NCBI GenBank assembly: GCA_014904985.1
Contig: MU128954.1
Span: 70,765 to 134,764, forward strand
Origin: Hydnum rufescens UP504
Taxonomy: Eukaryota; Basidiomycota; Agaricomycetes; Cantharellales; Hydnaceae
Direction: 5' to 3'
Length of the DNA stretch: 64,000 bases
The first letter of the stretch is position 1, and the number at the start of each line of letters is the position of its first letter. The notes beneath the pieces were generated by a model. The model saw only the letters and a list, made by a program, of their open reading frames with translations. It was not told the DNA's origin and did not search any database. The position numbers were made by a program, and so were the translations under genes. Below are positions 23,442-34,409 of the stretch, one piece after another.

Positions 23442-24449
23442 TCACCAACCATTCCCGCTGCTGACTCCGTTAGCGCCGGTTGGGGATCGTTGATTGTTTG
23501 TCTGAAGCCATGAGCGTGCCGTTGGATGCATAGACGGTGGGGCGGATGGGGTTTCACGGGAATAGGGTGCCGTGCCTGCGTATGCCGCCCCACGACTAGA
23601 CGGATAACCGTTAGCGCGCAAGGGCGAATGAGTTGTGGAACGAGGGAAAGCATTTTCGGTGGGCGAGGTGACGTAGACTGGGACATTGCTGGGGTTTCCA
23701 TTTGTTGGATCATTCTGCGAGTGGAAGATAACGTGTGGAGCCGGGGGTTGGTCGTTCGTGGGAGATTGTCGTCCATAATTTCCGGGATTAGGTTGAGAAT
23801 ACGAGGCCATATTTGCAAGCTGTGTGGGGGAGTGTCGCACGCCGTTTGGCGCTGCCCACGTACGGTCGGGGTCAAGGCCCTGTTGGGCTTTGTGGATTTC
23901 TGACGTGCTGACATCTAGGATCGCGTCAACGTAGCCATCCCAGGTCTTGACCTGCTTAGATACGCACGCGCGGAGAGCAGGTGGTAAGCGGCGGCGAGCC
24001 TCGGCGATGAGGGGTGCTGCTGGTTGGTCGTAGACCGCAGCCGACAGGCGTCTAATACGACGTGCGTAAGCGATATGAGAGGGCAAAATGAGGCCAGTCC
24101 GCTCCTCCACTACGTCCCTTCCGAGTTCCTCTTCCCTTATCACGCATTGTTCCAACCGCTCGAGAGGGAGCCAAGCTGGTAACGGAAGGAAGGGCAGAAA
24201 GAAAGCCGCGTACTCCTTTTTAAACTCGTGAATAATGGCTTTGAAAGAGTTTCTGGCGCGCGGGTCGAGGCGGTCGTACCAGTCCCAAGCAGGACTTCCT
24301 GGAGCGATGCATAGTTCGAAGACTCTTATTTTGTCGTCTTCCGTATGCCCAAGGCCGTATAAGCGGACTTGTCGTAACCATTCCGCAGCATCTTCGTCGG
24401 CAATACCGTCGCCAACGAAGACGAAGGGAAAAGGCGTCGTTGGTGCCAT
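23442..24449 (-). CDS. Solitary Ty3-type retrotransposon Gag-like protein
   Basis: Intronless frame of 335 codons from ATG 24449 (MAPTTPFPF) to TGA 23442. Residues about 8-110 carry the retrotransposon gag core: VGDGIADEDAAEWLRQVRLYG, then LCIAPGSPAWDWYDRLDP and FKAIIHEFKKEY, the usual W...F...F spacing. The C-terminal third is low-complexity (Pro, Ser, Asn, Gln). There is no CCHC zinc knuckle, and no protease, reverse transcriptase or integrase frame within several kb. No LTR pair was seen. The frame is intact, so it may be a captured cellular gene rather than a dead element. Comparable stand-alone Gag-like proteins are frequent in basidiomycetes; function unknown. Confidence 0.7.
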   Translation of the reverse strand: MAPTTPFPFVFVGDGIADEDAAEWLRQVRLYGLGHTEDDKIRVFELCIAPGSPAWDWYDRLDPRARNSFKAIIHEFKKEYAAFFLPFLPLPAWLPLERLEQCVIREEELGRDVVEERTGLILPSHIAYARRIRRLSAAVYDQPAAPLIAEARRRLPPALRACVSKQVKTWDGYVDAILDVSTSEIHKAQQGLDPDRTWAAPNGVRHSPTQLANMASYSQPNPGNYGRQSPTNDQPPAPHVIFHSQNDPTNGNPSNVPVYVTSPTENAFPRSTTHSPLRANGYPSSRGAAYAGTAPYSRETPSAPPSMHPTARSWLQTNNQRSPTGANGVSSGNGW

Positions 24450-27400
24450 TTTGGGGTTGAGTTTGCTGGCAAAGGACGGCAAGCTTGTCGTGAGCTCAGA
24501 GCCGTATTAACTGTGAAGATTCAGGGCTTTACATGAAAAGATGAGAGCTTAGGTGAGAGTTTCGGTACGATCACCCGTTGCATCTGCAGCCTAGAAAGGG
24601 AATAGGAAGCAATGCCTCGAGGCGTGGTGGAGATCACCAAGTGTGGTCGGATATCTCCAAATTTAGGGACCAGTGCCGCCAGATATCGGGGAAAAGGCCT
24701 CTAAACTATCGCAACGTGGCCCATAGAGAGGGCCTGTGATCGGAGAGCTGCAGTACATGGTTCCTGAAAGAGCACCGTCGAAACAGGAAACAGGGGACCA
24801 CGCCCGCACTCCCAAGTTTCTCCCATGCAACCCCACTTCGAAAAAGACAGGGCCGAGCGAAGTGTACGATCGTATCGCAACCCAGGGGTGGCAAGCAACG
24901 GATGGCCTCCTCGTTCGACGACCCCCGCTCTGCCAGCAATCACCCCAAGTTTCGTTGTCATCGCCCTGCACTGCCTTGAAAGCGCGGTCCCTATCCTCAA
25001 TAGAAAAACTCACCTATTCTCAGCGTGCGCTTGCCTCTGGGATTCCTCAGAGCTGCAAAAGACATCAAGGCCAGATGTGATGTTCGTAATCTTGATTCCG
25101 CGGCGATATGGCGGACCTGTCATACCCTGCATCAAAGCACTCTCTCTTGACGACCCGCCTTCTCGCGCCCTTATCGCACCCAACACTGTAGATAACAAAT
25201 CCAATAAATTCACGGCAACCTGGGCTAGACTCGACTTGGAGTTCAGAATATCGTGGCCAACCGACCGACTACAGTAAACGACCAATTGCTACTAGTCCTA
25301 CATTGTCGGTACGGGTCACTACATCGGCCTCATCGGATGACTCTTTGTTAGTAACATCGTCATCCATAATCAAATAGGTGGATTCTGTACAGCATAATTC
25401 AAGATTACAAAAGTCCCACAGCTCTCCGTCCTTAGACGCGCGGTTCGAATCATCCAAGTTGACATCCACAAAAAGCAATGGTGTGGAGCGCATAGCTTAT
25501 GCTCACATATATATATTGCTATTGCTTTTGTAGAGACAATGTATTCAAGCACAGCTGTTGGAGCCTAGATCCCACTCGGCTGACCGTAAGCTTTGGCGCT
25601 AGAAAAAGCTTCGTGGCCGCATTCATGTGATTGATCTCCCTGACTATATGCAGCCACACTTAGGCGTGGTGAGAATACTCTTCAAAGGGCTACGCCTTCT
25701 CAGCAGCCCGTGGTCCCGAACCGTCCAGGGGTGTGAAGAATTTAGGCAACCGGAAGTCGCCACAACAGATTTCCAAGAACCAAGAACCATACATACACCA
25801 AGAATTCTAGCAACGTGTATTGTTTCTATTCGATCTCCAACCGCACGTTTAATCAATCAAACCGGAAATGATGCAATGACCCTGAGGCCACAGACGAGGC
25901 GAGGTGTACCAAGAAAGAGCCATCTCAACTCGACTCCGCATTCTGCAATAGCGGGTGGGTCTAGAAGGGTACAGACGTCCGTCCGAAAGGTGCCTATTTC
26001 CTTCACCGCAGAGAATTTCGTAAATCGAGGTCACAAGGCTCCCACCCTGCTTAACAGTTCACATTTGAACTCGCCCACAGAATTTTGTAGATGACATCTG
26101 TCAGAAACCGCTTCCTCCAAGAATCTTGATATATCGAGGGCAGCGAACAAGTCCTTTGGTCCAGTCTCGACTACGTTGTATCTTGTCATAAACGGCAGGT
26201 ATAATTGCGTTTCGGCATGTATATTCGTCTCTTAATCGAAATGAGTAGGGTTGCTGTCATTCGACCGGCTGCCAGCCTGGCTTCGATATTGAAGTTTGCA
26301 ATATCAAGAGGCTGTACACAAGCAGTAATATCTTTCAGTGATGAAAAGGGTGAACCACAGCTAAACATGGATAGTCGAATGGATCGAAGACGCGCCGAAA
26401 TGAAATTATGCAATCACAAACCACAGGACTGCCAGAGTTTGACGAATGCAGATACTTACGCCAAATTCAACTCCCTCCCTTCGGCCCGGGAGACTAGATC
26501 TGGTAGTCCCTTTAATGAGACACTATTGGTGCTAATGAACCAAGGTATACCTGGCACGCTGTGGAGCTCGCGCTGGAATCATTCGGCTCCCTACGCCACA
26601 GGTGCATTGTGGGCGAAGGCTGGAAAATGACGGGCACAGAGTAATGGTCGTCGCGCAGAAGATAAGCTGTCCTTCCCTGCATATTAAGGGAGCCAAGCCA
26701 CTGACCATAATCAGAAATTAGGCAATCGGAGTTCGGGAATACATACAGCGAAAATGGCAGTCCGAATGTGGACGTGGGGATGTGTGCTATCAAGTTCCGG
26801 GGCGAGTCGAAATCAAAGGCAAGGCGGAGCTCGGGGCCCATTCATCGCGGCATGGTCACCACGTGTTGTCCTGGGTCATCATCAGGAAGCATACAATTTC
26901 CTTCGCAGGAGAACCACCTTTTCCTGGTCTCGTAATAAAATGGCGCAGGATTATGCACTGGCAAGGCCCCCCAAAATCCAGAGACCTGTGGCAAGATTAT
27001 AGACCTCGCAGAAAAGAGCGTCGATGACGAAAGCGAGTAAGCTCAGTTGACGTCCAATGACACATTCGGCCACATGCGCCCCGGCGCAGCACCAGCAGGA
27101 CAAAGCTTCAGTGAATCAGAGACCTGAATAATCCCGGGCGGGAGAAGCAGTAATTTTGTAGAGCCGTCCGTCAGTGTGCAGATAAACCTGGCTTCGATAT
27201 TCCGATTAGGGGAATGAGACAACACCGACGAGGGAGATCGATCGAAATTCCCCAGACTAGTAGTACACCGTAAGATTCTTCGAAATACCGCACTCCGCTC
27301 TTCTCTTCCTACTATCTCGAGTTTCGAAGTCTAGTCATATGAGTCCCCAACGTCTGTGCGCCGATAACATGTACCAGTCCCGCTGAACTTGGCTGTGCAC

Positions 27401-30400
27401 CACCACCCTGGGGCAGTACACTAAGGCACTGAATATAGCATAGATATATCATTGTACGGTACGTTGTACAACGGAGTACCTTGGTTCAGAAATGAGCTGG
27501 AAGCTATCGCTTGTCACCTCTATCGATACGTACCACAAATGGAGATAAAAATTCTTCTGTCTTTTCCTGTAAAGCAAGTGTGGGTGATTCTTGCAGCATT
27601 TCGTCCAAGCACCCCAAATTGGCTGTCAGCGGGCCCCTTTCGCTCGTTGTGTCTTTCGGTTGGGCCAAATACGGCTGGCATACCTCTTAAGCAGAGCTTC
27701 TTGCCAATCCGAGTCGATCATGAGGGATTTTAATTGAATCGATGACTGAATCCACGAATGTCTGTGCACGTCGACAACTAATGCAAATATTCTGCATATC
27801 GCTCAAAGGTCACTAGAGAAGGCACGGCATCGACAGAGATACTACCCGATCGGTTCGGGGCACGTCTGCCTTGGCAGTACAGTATATGCGCACTCCCGCC
27901 ATGATCTTGATCGCGCGATCGCCTTCGTCGTCGGGGAGAGGTTCGATCAATCTTACGCCAATTCACGAAGTTGTCGAGATGCCATTGCCATCGCTGCGGC
28001 AGCTCTGAGTTTAACCACCTTTTGAGCATTCGTGCGCGGCTCTTCGGGGCCCTCCCGTGCACATATTCATCGTCGGTGGTCTTTCATCCGCATAACCCGG
28101 AGATGAATATTCATGAAAAGCACTGGTAATCATGGAGCCATCTTTTTGGAAACAGGAGGGTGTCGTATTCCTCTTTGATAGGAGAGGCGGCTATCAGAGG
28201 TTCAGTTGACGAAGTCTGCGAGAAAAGGGCTGTCGGGGCAAATCAGCCGTTGAATGATAATGGGCACGACTGTTTTTATGCTGACGTATGAGCTTACAGA
28301 AAGCCTCAGATTTGGTGCGGGAATCTTCCGCGGAGTGCCAATTGAGGCTCAAGGTCACATTGCCCCTCCACCTGAAGAAAAATCGGAGGATAATCGGTTC
28401 GATCGGCCCGGTCGTTGGACAGTCCAAATACGAGCGGGGTCAGTTTGGGTCTCGGGGTCTACAAATCAAATCGACATACTAGAAACCAGGGTACCATTAA
28501 GGAAAATTGCGGAGAGGGAGTGCACGCATTATGGTAGCGAGTTGAGAGTCGAGTTTGCGTTCAGTGGCAACAGCAACCTTCGTCGGGGTGCAGACCATAA
28601 GTCGACTTCATGATCAAGTCCTCTCAAACGTCGAAAGGAGGATGATCTAGACATCGCGCTACAATCTATATGAGTAAGATGCATTCATGATAACTGAAAG
28701 AAAGCAATGCATGCCTCTGCCCACTCCCACACTACAGCCAAATAGAGGACTTGGGTGAAACCATGTGGCCTAGACGCACAGAAAAGTCCCAAATTTCGAA
28801 TGGCATAAATAGAGCAGTGTCACGCAAGTGTTTGCGCAATTCACCGTCCATGAACAAGGATATTGTGAATCAACCGATCGCCAGGTGTGATACCGTCTAC
28901 GGCCTTTCGGAAGGCTCGATGGGCTTTCATATTCAATGCCGTACCGGCTATCCATAGTGTCCAAGAGGGCCTCGCTTAGGCATTCCATAAAATCCGAACG
29001 ATCAGCGGGAACTGAAGCTTGACCAAGAGGGGGTTCTTCAGCCAGCGAGCATTCTCTAAGCAGATTCGATTCTCAAATTCGGCGGATCCAGGAGGTCCTA
29101 TGCCATACCGCCCATCATTCAATAGGCCTAATCTCTTTCTCGACAAACAGTAATTCCTAATGGCGTTAATAGTCCCGTGTCCAAAGAGCAAAAGTGAACG
29201 AGCGTACCCAATTTAGCAGGTAACGGTGGGAAGTAATGACATTTGGATCTTCACGGCACCGCTTAGTACGTATCTTAGCTTCTTCGCCGCGGTTGCCACC
29301 ATTTTCGATGCTCGTGATTGTACCTGGAAGAGCATGTCGGGAAATCAGAGGGCTCACACCAATATCGGGTGGCGTACAATTTAACAAGAACACCCACCAG
29401 AGGAGATCTGCAAGATCCGGGTCATGTGCATCGGTGAGGACAAACTTGCTAGAGAATGAACATTTCCACGACCAATGAAAAGATCACTCGAAAACAGGGA
29501 GGGAAGGGCAGTTCGAGCAGAATTTAGAATCGCAAGTTGGGCACGAGGAGCTTCGATTTTGGATGGATCGGGATTGTAAAGAGGATTGCCACCGCTCCCG
29601 CATTTTCTTTCGGGGGGCATCTGTTGCACAGACATCGGACAGTGGATTGTGTGTGGTTCCCCTTGCAATGGGCATCACGGGTCCCACTAAATGTGCCACA
29701 GGTACGAGGGTGGGACGCTTGAAGAATTCACAGGGAAAGAACCAACGTCCATTTAGACGAAGGGAGCTGTAAGAAACCACAGACTCTAGATATCGATTGT
29801 ATGACAAGGCGCTTTCTCCGTGGATTAGGATCTGATGACACACATCTGAGGGGGATGGATGTCCAAAGAGATTCCGAAATGATGCTATCAGAAGGGACAA
29901 GGACACTGAAGCAGAGGAATCTCGCCCAATGCCCGGCAATCACCCTGGTCGAATTTCCGACGACGCCCTTCCATTTCAGAATTATTATCATGCGCCAGGG
30001 GTGCGAAAATTTAGTAACCCAATTGCCCCGCCAGATGCTAGAGGCGCATGCGAATTGGCCAGCCGAAGTTCCAGGGAATTAGAAAGACAAGAGGATTGCC
30101 TTTGATGCACGAAGCATCAAAGCACAGATGTATGGAGCCAACAAGAGCCCATCCAGACGAATAATGGAAGCAGATAGCATACAAGGGCACTGGATTGTAG
30201 GGTACGATCACAGGGTACAACGCCCAGTGGAAATTCACACCGCCCATGTGTAGCATTCTGCAGGTGACAAGGGAAAGAAACTGCCTAGCCCTTGGTAATA
30301 AAAGCAGATGCATGGAAGTAGCAGGGAATTGACATGTTGGGTTCACTGGCTTTTCCATGAGTTCCTCACAGAACTGAGCTCGGAGATTTGCGCACCTATG

Positions 30401-30591
30401 TCCGCAATCACTGCGACAGGGTCTCAGGGATGCCCCTCGACGCACAGCACCGGAAAAGCTGGGGGGAGGGACCTGTGGGCTAGATCGTCCAGGTGTATGC
30501 GACCCTTCATGGCGATAATTTGGAAATGCCGGTTTGCTCGTGATCCGAACGCTCTATAGCGCAAACACAAAACAATGGGCTCGAGGTCCCC
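24450..30591. other. Gene-poor region, no gene supported
   Basis: About 6 kb with only short, fragmentary open frames on both strands, no recognisable domains and no consistent splice structure. Composition is close to the flanks, with scattered mildly similar stretches (for example CTGGCTTCGATATT at about 26277 and 27190), suggesting old, decayed duplicated DNA. No tRNA-like sequence was found. Confidence 0.5.
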
Positions 30592-30599
30592 ATGTTATG
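30592..30599. repeat. Target-site duplication, left copy
   Basis: ATGTTATG directly abuts the left end of the foldback element. The identical octamer abuts the right end at 33856-33863. Confidence 0.85.
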
Positions 30600-31135
30600 C
30601 ACCTGTACCTACCGGAAAACCGGACTAACTAGACGGAGCCCGCGGCCGGGTCGGGCTAGTTAGCCCCAGATCTTTCAATCCCACAACCCGTCAACCACCC
30701 GTGGGTGTTACAAATCCAGTCAAATTGTCCAATATAAAGACCGCGCGAAGCGCGGAACGGAAAAATAGCCCTTAAGGCCGTCCGTTAATTTCCTTATATA
30801 GTGGCACACGGACTTATGCACAACTTATGCTTGAGCTCATCACCTTGGTCGTTCTCGAAGAGAGAACAACCCAAGGTGTTTCCCACGCACTCGCGACAGC
30901 CTCTGCTATGGCCTGAAAACCGTCTATTCTGTCTTTAAGTTGCATTTCCTGATTAGGAAATCACGTGTTCAGTGCCCTTCTACTTCGCACTCCCTAGTCC
31001 ACCGCGGGCCCCCAAATTTTCAGGAGGTATGCTAACCAGGTTGTACCAATATTCTAACTTATATCATTTAGGTACAGTATGTAAATACAGTCTATTTTAC
31101 GAAAATTAAACTTTTAAAAAAAAAAAAACACGCGA

Positions 31136-31155
31136 CCAGTGCCTACAGGCACTGG
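31136..31155. repeat. Nested palindrome in left arm
   Basis: CCAGTGCCT AC AGGCACTGG, a nine-base-pair perfect stem with a two-base centre. It is mirrored in the right arm near 33303-33322. Confidence 0.8.
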
Positions 31156-31578
31156 CCACAAGGGGTAAACGTCTGGAGGGGTAAAGGACACCCGGGAGCC
31201 CATGCACACCAATTTTGGTGTGCAGGGGCTCCAGGGTTGCCGCGGTATTCGTCTTTTCGTCCTGGTACTTGATTCTTGGGTACCGGACATAGAGTCCAGT
31301 GGCTGGGGGACCTAGTCTCTCTTCTGATCGTCATTTTTCTTCTTTTCACAGGGTTTGTTGTCAGTGGGGGCCGCCGGAACCCCGTCAACCTTGCACAATG
31401 TACAAGTCATGCAAATAACACCGGCCCTTAGGCCGGCGCTATTCCCACCACTCGTATATCATGGGGGGGGGTTGAACACGGGGTAGAGAGGTGGGGGGCA
31501 AGATCTTGGGCCCAGACGTCGCCACATGAGGGACCTGTAGATTGGAAGAGGTATTGGTTAGTAAAAAATCGAAAGTGG

Positions 31579-31612
31579 GGCAAAAAGAGTGGCTTTGGCC
31601 ACTCTTTTTGCC
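31579..31612. repeat. Nested 15-bp hairpin in left arm
   Basis: GGCAAAAAGAGTGGC, then TTTG, then its exact reverse complement. The same hairpin recurs in the right arm at about 32849-32882. It is a palindrome inside each arm of the larger palindrome. Confidence 0.85.
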
Positions 31613-33855
31613 TAAATGTAAATAATAAAAGGAGGGGCTTACCTAGTCACCACACTCCAGGTCTCCTGGGGTGTGGTGATGTGTCCTGGGCTCGTCGGCT
31701 GTTCCGTCGTTCGTTCGTTCAAACCGGCAACTTCCGATACAACGCAACGCCGGCAATTGCCCGGATTGAAAAGCTGCTGAAGCAGCCACTAAAGGAAACA
31801 ACACACTGTAGTAGGATAGTAGGATAGGTATAACTATGTACATATAATACAAGGTCATGTCTTATATTATTATAATCTATCAAGAGAATCTTCCCTGTAG
31901 TTTTAAAATTTGTCAATCCCATACCCCCCTTTAAGGGTGTCACACCATATCTGACAGTTGGGAGCCAGGTTCTTCACTGTTTAGTCATCTATGTATGTAA
32001 TGGACTCCATTTCCTTCCATTCCTGGGCTTTATATGCCCTAGGGCTGGGCAAAAGTCAGAATTTCCTTATTTGGGTATGTGTGTTTCCTACCTTGTGGGC
32101 TTGGATCCCAATATTGAAGGGTAATGTCCAGGATTTATAGTCTACTGTGATATGCCTATGTAACCGGGACATTTCCGGAAATATATCCTGAATTATGATT
32201 TTCAGAGTAACGGCACTTGTGTAAGTGGTCCACCTACAGAAGTGCCGTTACTCTGAAAATCATAATTCAGGATATATTTCCGGAAATGTCCCGGTTACAT
32301 AGGCATATCACAGTAGACTATAAATCCTGGACATTACCCTTCAATATTGGGATCCAAGCCCACAAGGTAGGAAACACACATACCCAAATAAGGAAATTCT
32401 GACTTTTGCCCAGCCCTAGGGCATATAAAGCCCAGGAATGGAAGGAAATGGAGTCCATTACATACATAGATGACTAAACAGTGAAGAACCTGGCCTCCCA
32501 ACTGTCAGATATGGTGTGACACCCTTAAAGGGGGGTATGGGATTGACAAATTTTAAAACTACAGGGAAGATTCTCTTGATAGATTATAATAATATAAGAC
32601 ATGACCTTGTATTATATGTACATAGTTATACCTATCCTACTATCCTACTACAGTGTGTTGTTTCCTTTAGTGGCTGCTTCAGCAGCTTTTCAATCCGGGC
32701 AATTGCCGGCGTTGCGTTGTATCGGAAGTTGCCGGTTTGAACGAACGAACGAACGGAACAGCCGACGAGCCCAGGACACATCACCACACCCCAGGAGACC
32801 TGGAGTGTGGTGACTAGGTAAGCCCCCTCCTTTTATTATTTACATTTAGGCAAAAAGAGTGGCCAAAGCCACTCTTTTTGCCCCACTTTCGATTTTTTAC
32901 TAACCAATACCTCTTCCAATCTACAGGTCCCTCATGTGGCGACGTCTGGGCCCAAGATCTTGCCCCCACCTCTCTACCCCGTGTTCAACCCCCCCCATGA
33001 TATACGAAGTGGTGGGAATAGCGCCGGCCTAAGGCCGGTGTTATTTGCATGACTTGTACATTGTGCAAGGTTGACGGGGTTCCGGCGGCCCCCACTGACA
33101 ACAAACCCTGTGAAAAAGAAGAAAAATGACGATCAGAAGAGAGACTAGGTCCCCCAGCCACTGGACTCTATGTCCGGTACCCAAGAATCAAGTACCAGGA
33201 CGAAAAGACGAATACGCGGCAACCCTGGAGCCCCTGCACACCAAAATTGGTGTGCCATGGGCTCCCGGGTGTCCTTTACCCCTCCAGACGTTTACCCCTT
33301 GTGGCCAGTGCCTGTAGGCACTGGTCGCGTGTTTTTTTTTTTTTTAAAGTTTAATTTTCGTAAAATAGACTGTATTTACATACTGTACCTAAATGTATAT
33401 AAGTTAGAATATTGGTAGCAACCTGGTTAGCATACCCTCCTGAAAATTTGGGGGCCCGCGGTGGACTAGGGAGTGCGAAGTAGAAGGGCACTGAACACGT
33501 GATTTCCTAATCAGGAAATGCAACTTAAAGACAGAATAGACGGTTTTCAGGCCATAGCAGAGGCTGTCGCGAGTGCGTGGGAAACACCTTGGGTTGTTCT
33601 CTCTTCGAGAACGACCAAGGTGATGAGCTCAAGCATAAGTCCGTGTGCCCACTATATAAGGAAATTAACGGACGGCCTTAAGGGCTATTTTTCCGTTCCG
33701 CGCTTCGCGGTCTTTATATTGGACAATTTGACTGGATTTGTAACACCCACGGGTGGTTGACGGGTTGTGGGATTGAAAGATCTGGGGCTAACTAGCCCGA
33801 CCCCGGCCCGCCGGGCTCCCGTCTAGTTAGTCCGGTTTTCTGGTAGGTACAGGTG

Positions 33856-33863
33856 ATGTTATG
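33856..33863. repeat. Target-site duplication, right copy
   Basis: ATGTTATG immediately after the right end of the foldback element, identical to 30592-30599. Confidence 0.85.
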
Positions 33864-34050
33864 CCAGAACCTAGTTCATTCTGTCGTAATTGGAAACCTG
33901 TGGCAGTATCCCTTCTTACCGTATATCAGTTTGGATATCTTAGGCGCCCGATCACCTCTCAGGGGATCATCGCATTCAGTCCTGAAGCATAGTTTTATTA
34001 TCAGGCAAAAGGAATTTTTTAATCCTTAGCACTGGCAGAACCTATTCGAT

Positions 34051-34403
34051 GGCAGACTCCTACCCAGTCGTGCGGGTGGTACTCTGCAGTCTCGTCAATA
34101 CTAGAACGGAGATTAGTGGTAATTCGGGCGGAAATTAAAGATAAAATCCGATCAATGTCGCCGAAAGACCGAAACTTAGGGCAGACCACCCGCGCAACAC
34201 TTGTAAGCCTAACCTATCGGAGACCTATGCACCGTTGTGGGACATTGGGGAGCATTCCGATAGGATTAGTTTCGGTCAGCGACGTTGATCAGGATAAATC
34301 TTTTTTCGGATTTTATCTTTAATTTCCGCCGGAATTGTCAGTTCTACTATTGACTACGTTCACAAGACTGCAGAGTTAACCACCCGCGCGACTAGGAGTC
34401 TGC
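34051..34403. mobile_element. MITE-like element with about 100-bp terminal inverted repeats
   Basis: The left end reads GCAGACTCCTACCCAGTCG and the right end reads as its inverted counterpart, ...CGACTAGGAGTCTGC. Pairing continues inward for about 100 bp with gaps, to ATTAAAGATAAAATCCG on the left (about 34133) and CGGATTTTATCTTTAAT on the right (about 34307). TTCGAT occurs on both sides (34045-34050 and 34404-34409), a candidate 6-bp target duplication; one extra G lies between the left copy and the repeat. The interior of about 150 bp is non-coding. Confidence 0.75.
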
Positions 34404-34409
34404 TTCGAT

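Larger units (their letters stand above)
30600..33855. mobile_element. 3.26-kb palindromic foldback DNA element
   Basis: The two halves are reverse complements of each other over their whole length. The centre is near 32229, with about 21 bp of imperfectly symmetric DNA (32219-32239) between perfect arm sequence. The ends read CACCTGTACCTACC... and ...GGTAGGTACAGGTG, and are flanked by the exact octamer ATGTTATG. The arms are not identical. The left arm has an 11-12-bp local duplication near 30820, and the arms differ by scattered one-base indels and substitutions (for example near 30640/33810 and 31050/33415), so they have aged separately. Sub-terminal CTAACTAG-type motifs occur inside both ends. 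No frame above about 80 codons and no transposase motif was found, so it is non-autonomous. An 8-bp duplication is typical of hAT and KDZ-type transposons, among others; the class is not assigned. Confidence 0.88.

Noticed and set aside
25438..25455. tRNA T-loop-like GGTTCGAAT
   Set aside because: No matching acceptor stem, D-arm or anticodon arm around it.
32516..32813. Mirror-image open frames (MTPLKGGMGL... and similar) on both arms as a gene pair
   Set aside because: They arise only because the arms are reverse complements; short, no start context, low-complexity, no domain.
30600..33855. Palindrome as a sequencing-adapter or assembly artefact
   Set aside because: Arms carry different indels and substitutions, and exact 8-bp duplications abut both ends. 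An artefact would give near-identical arms and mirrored flanks.
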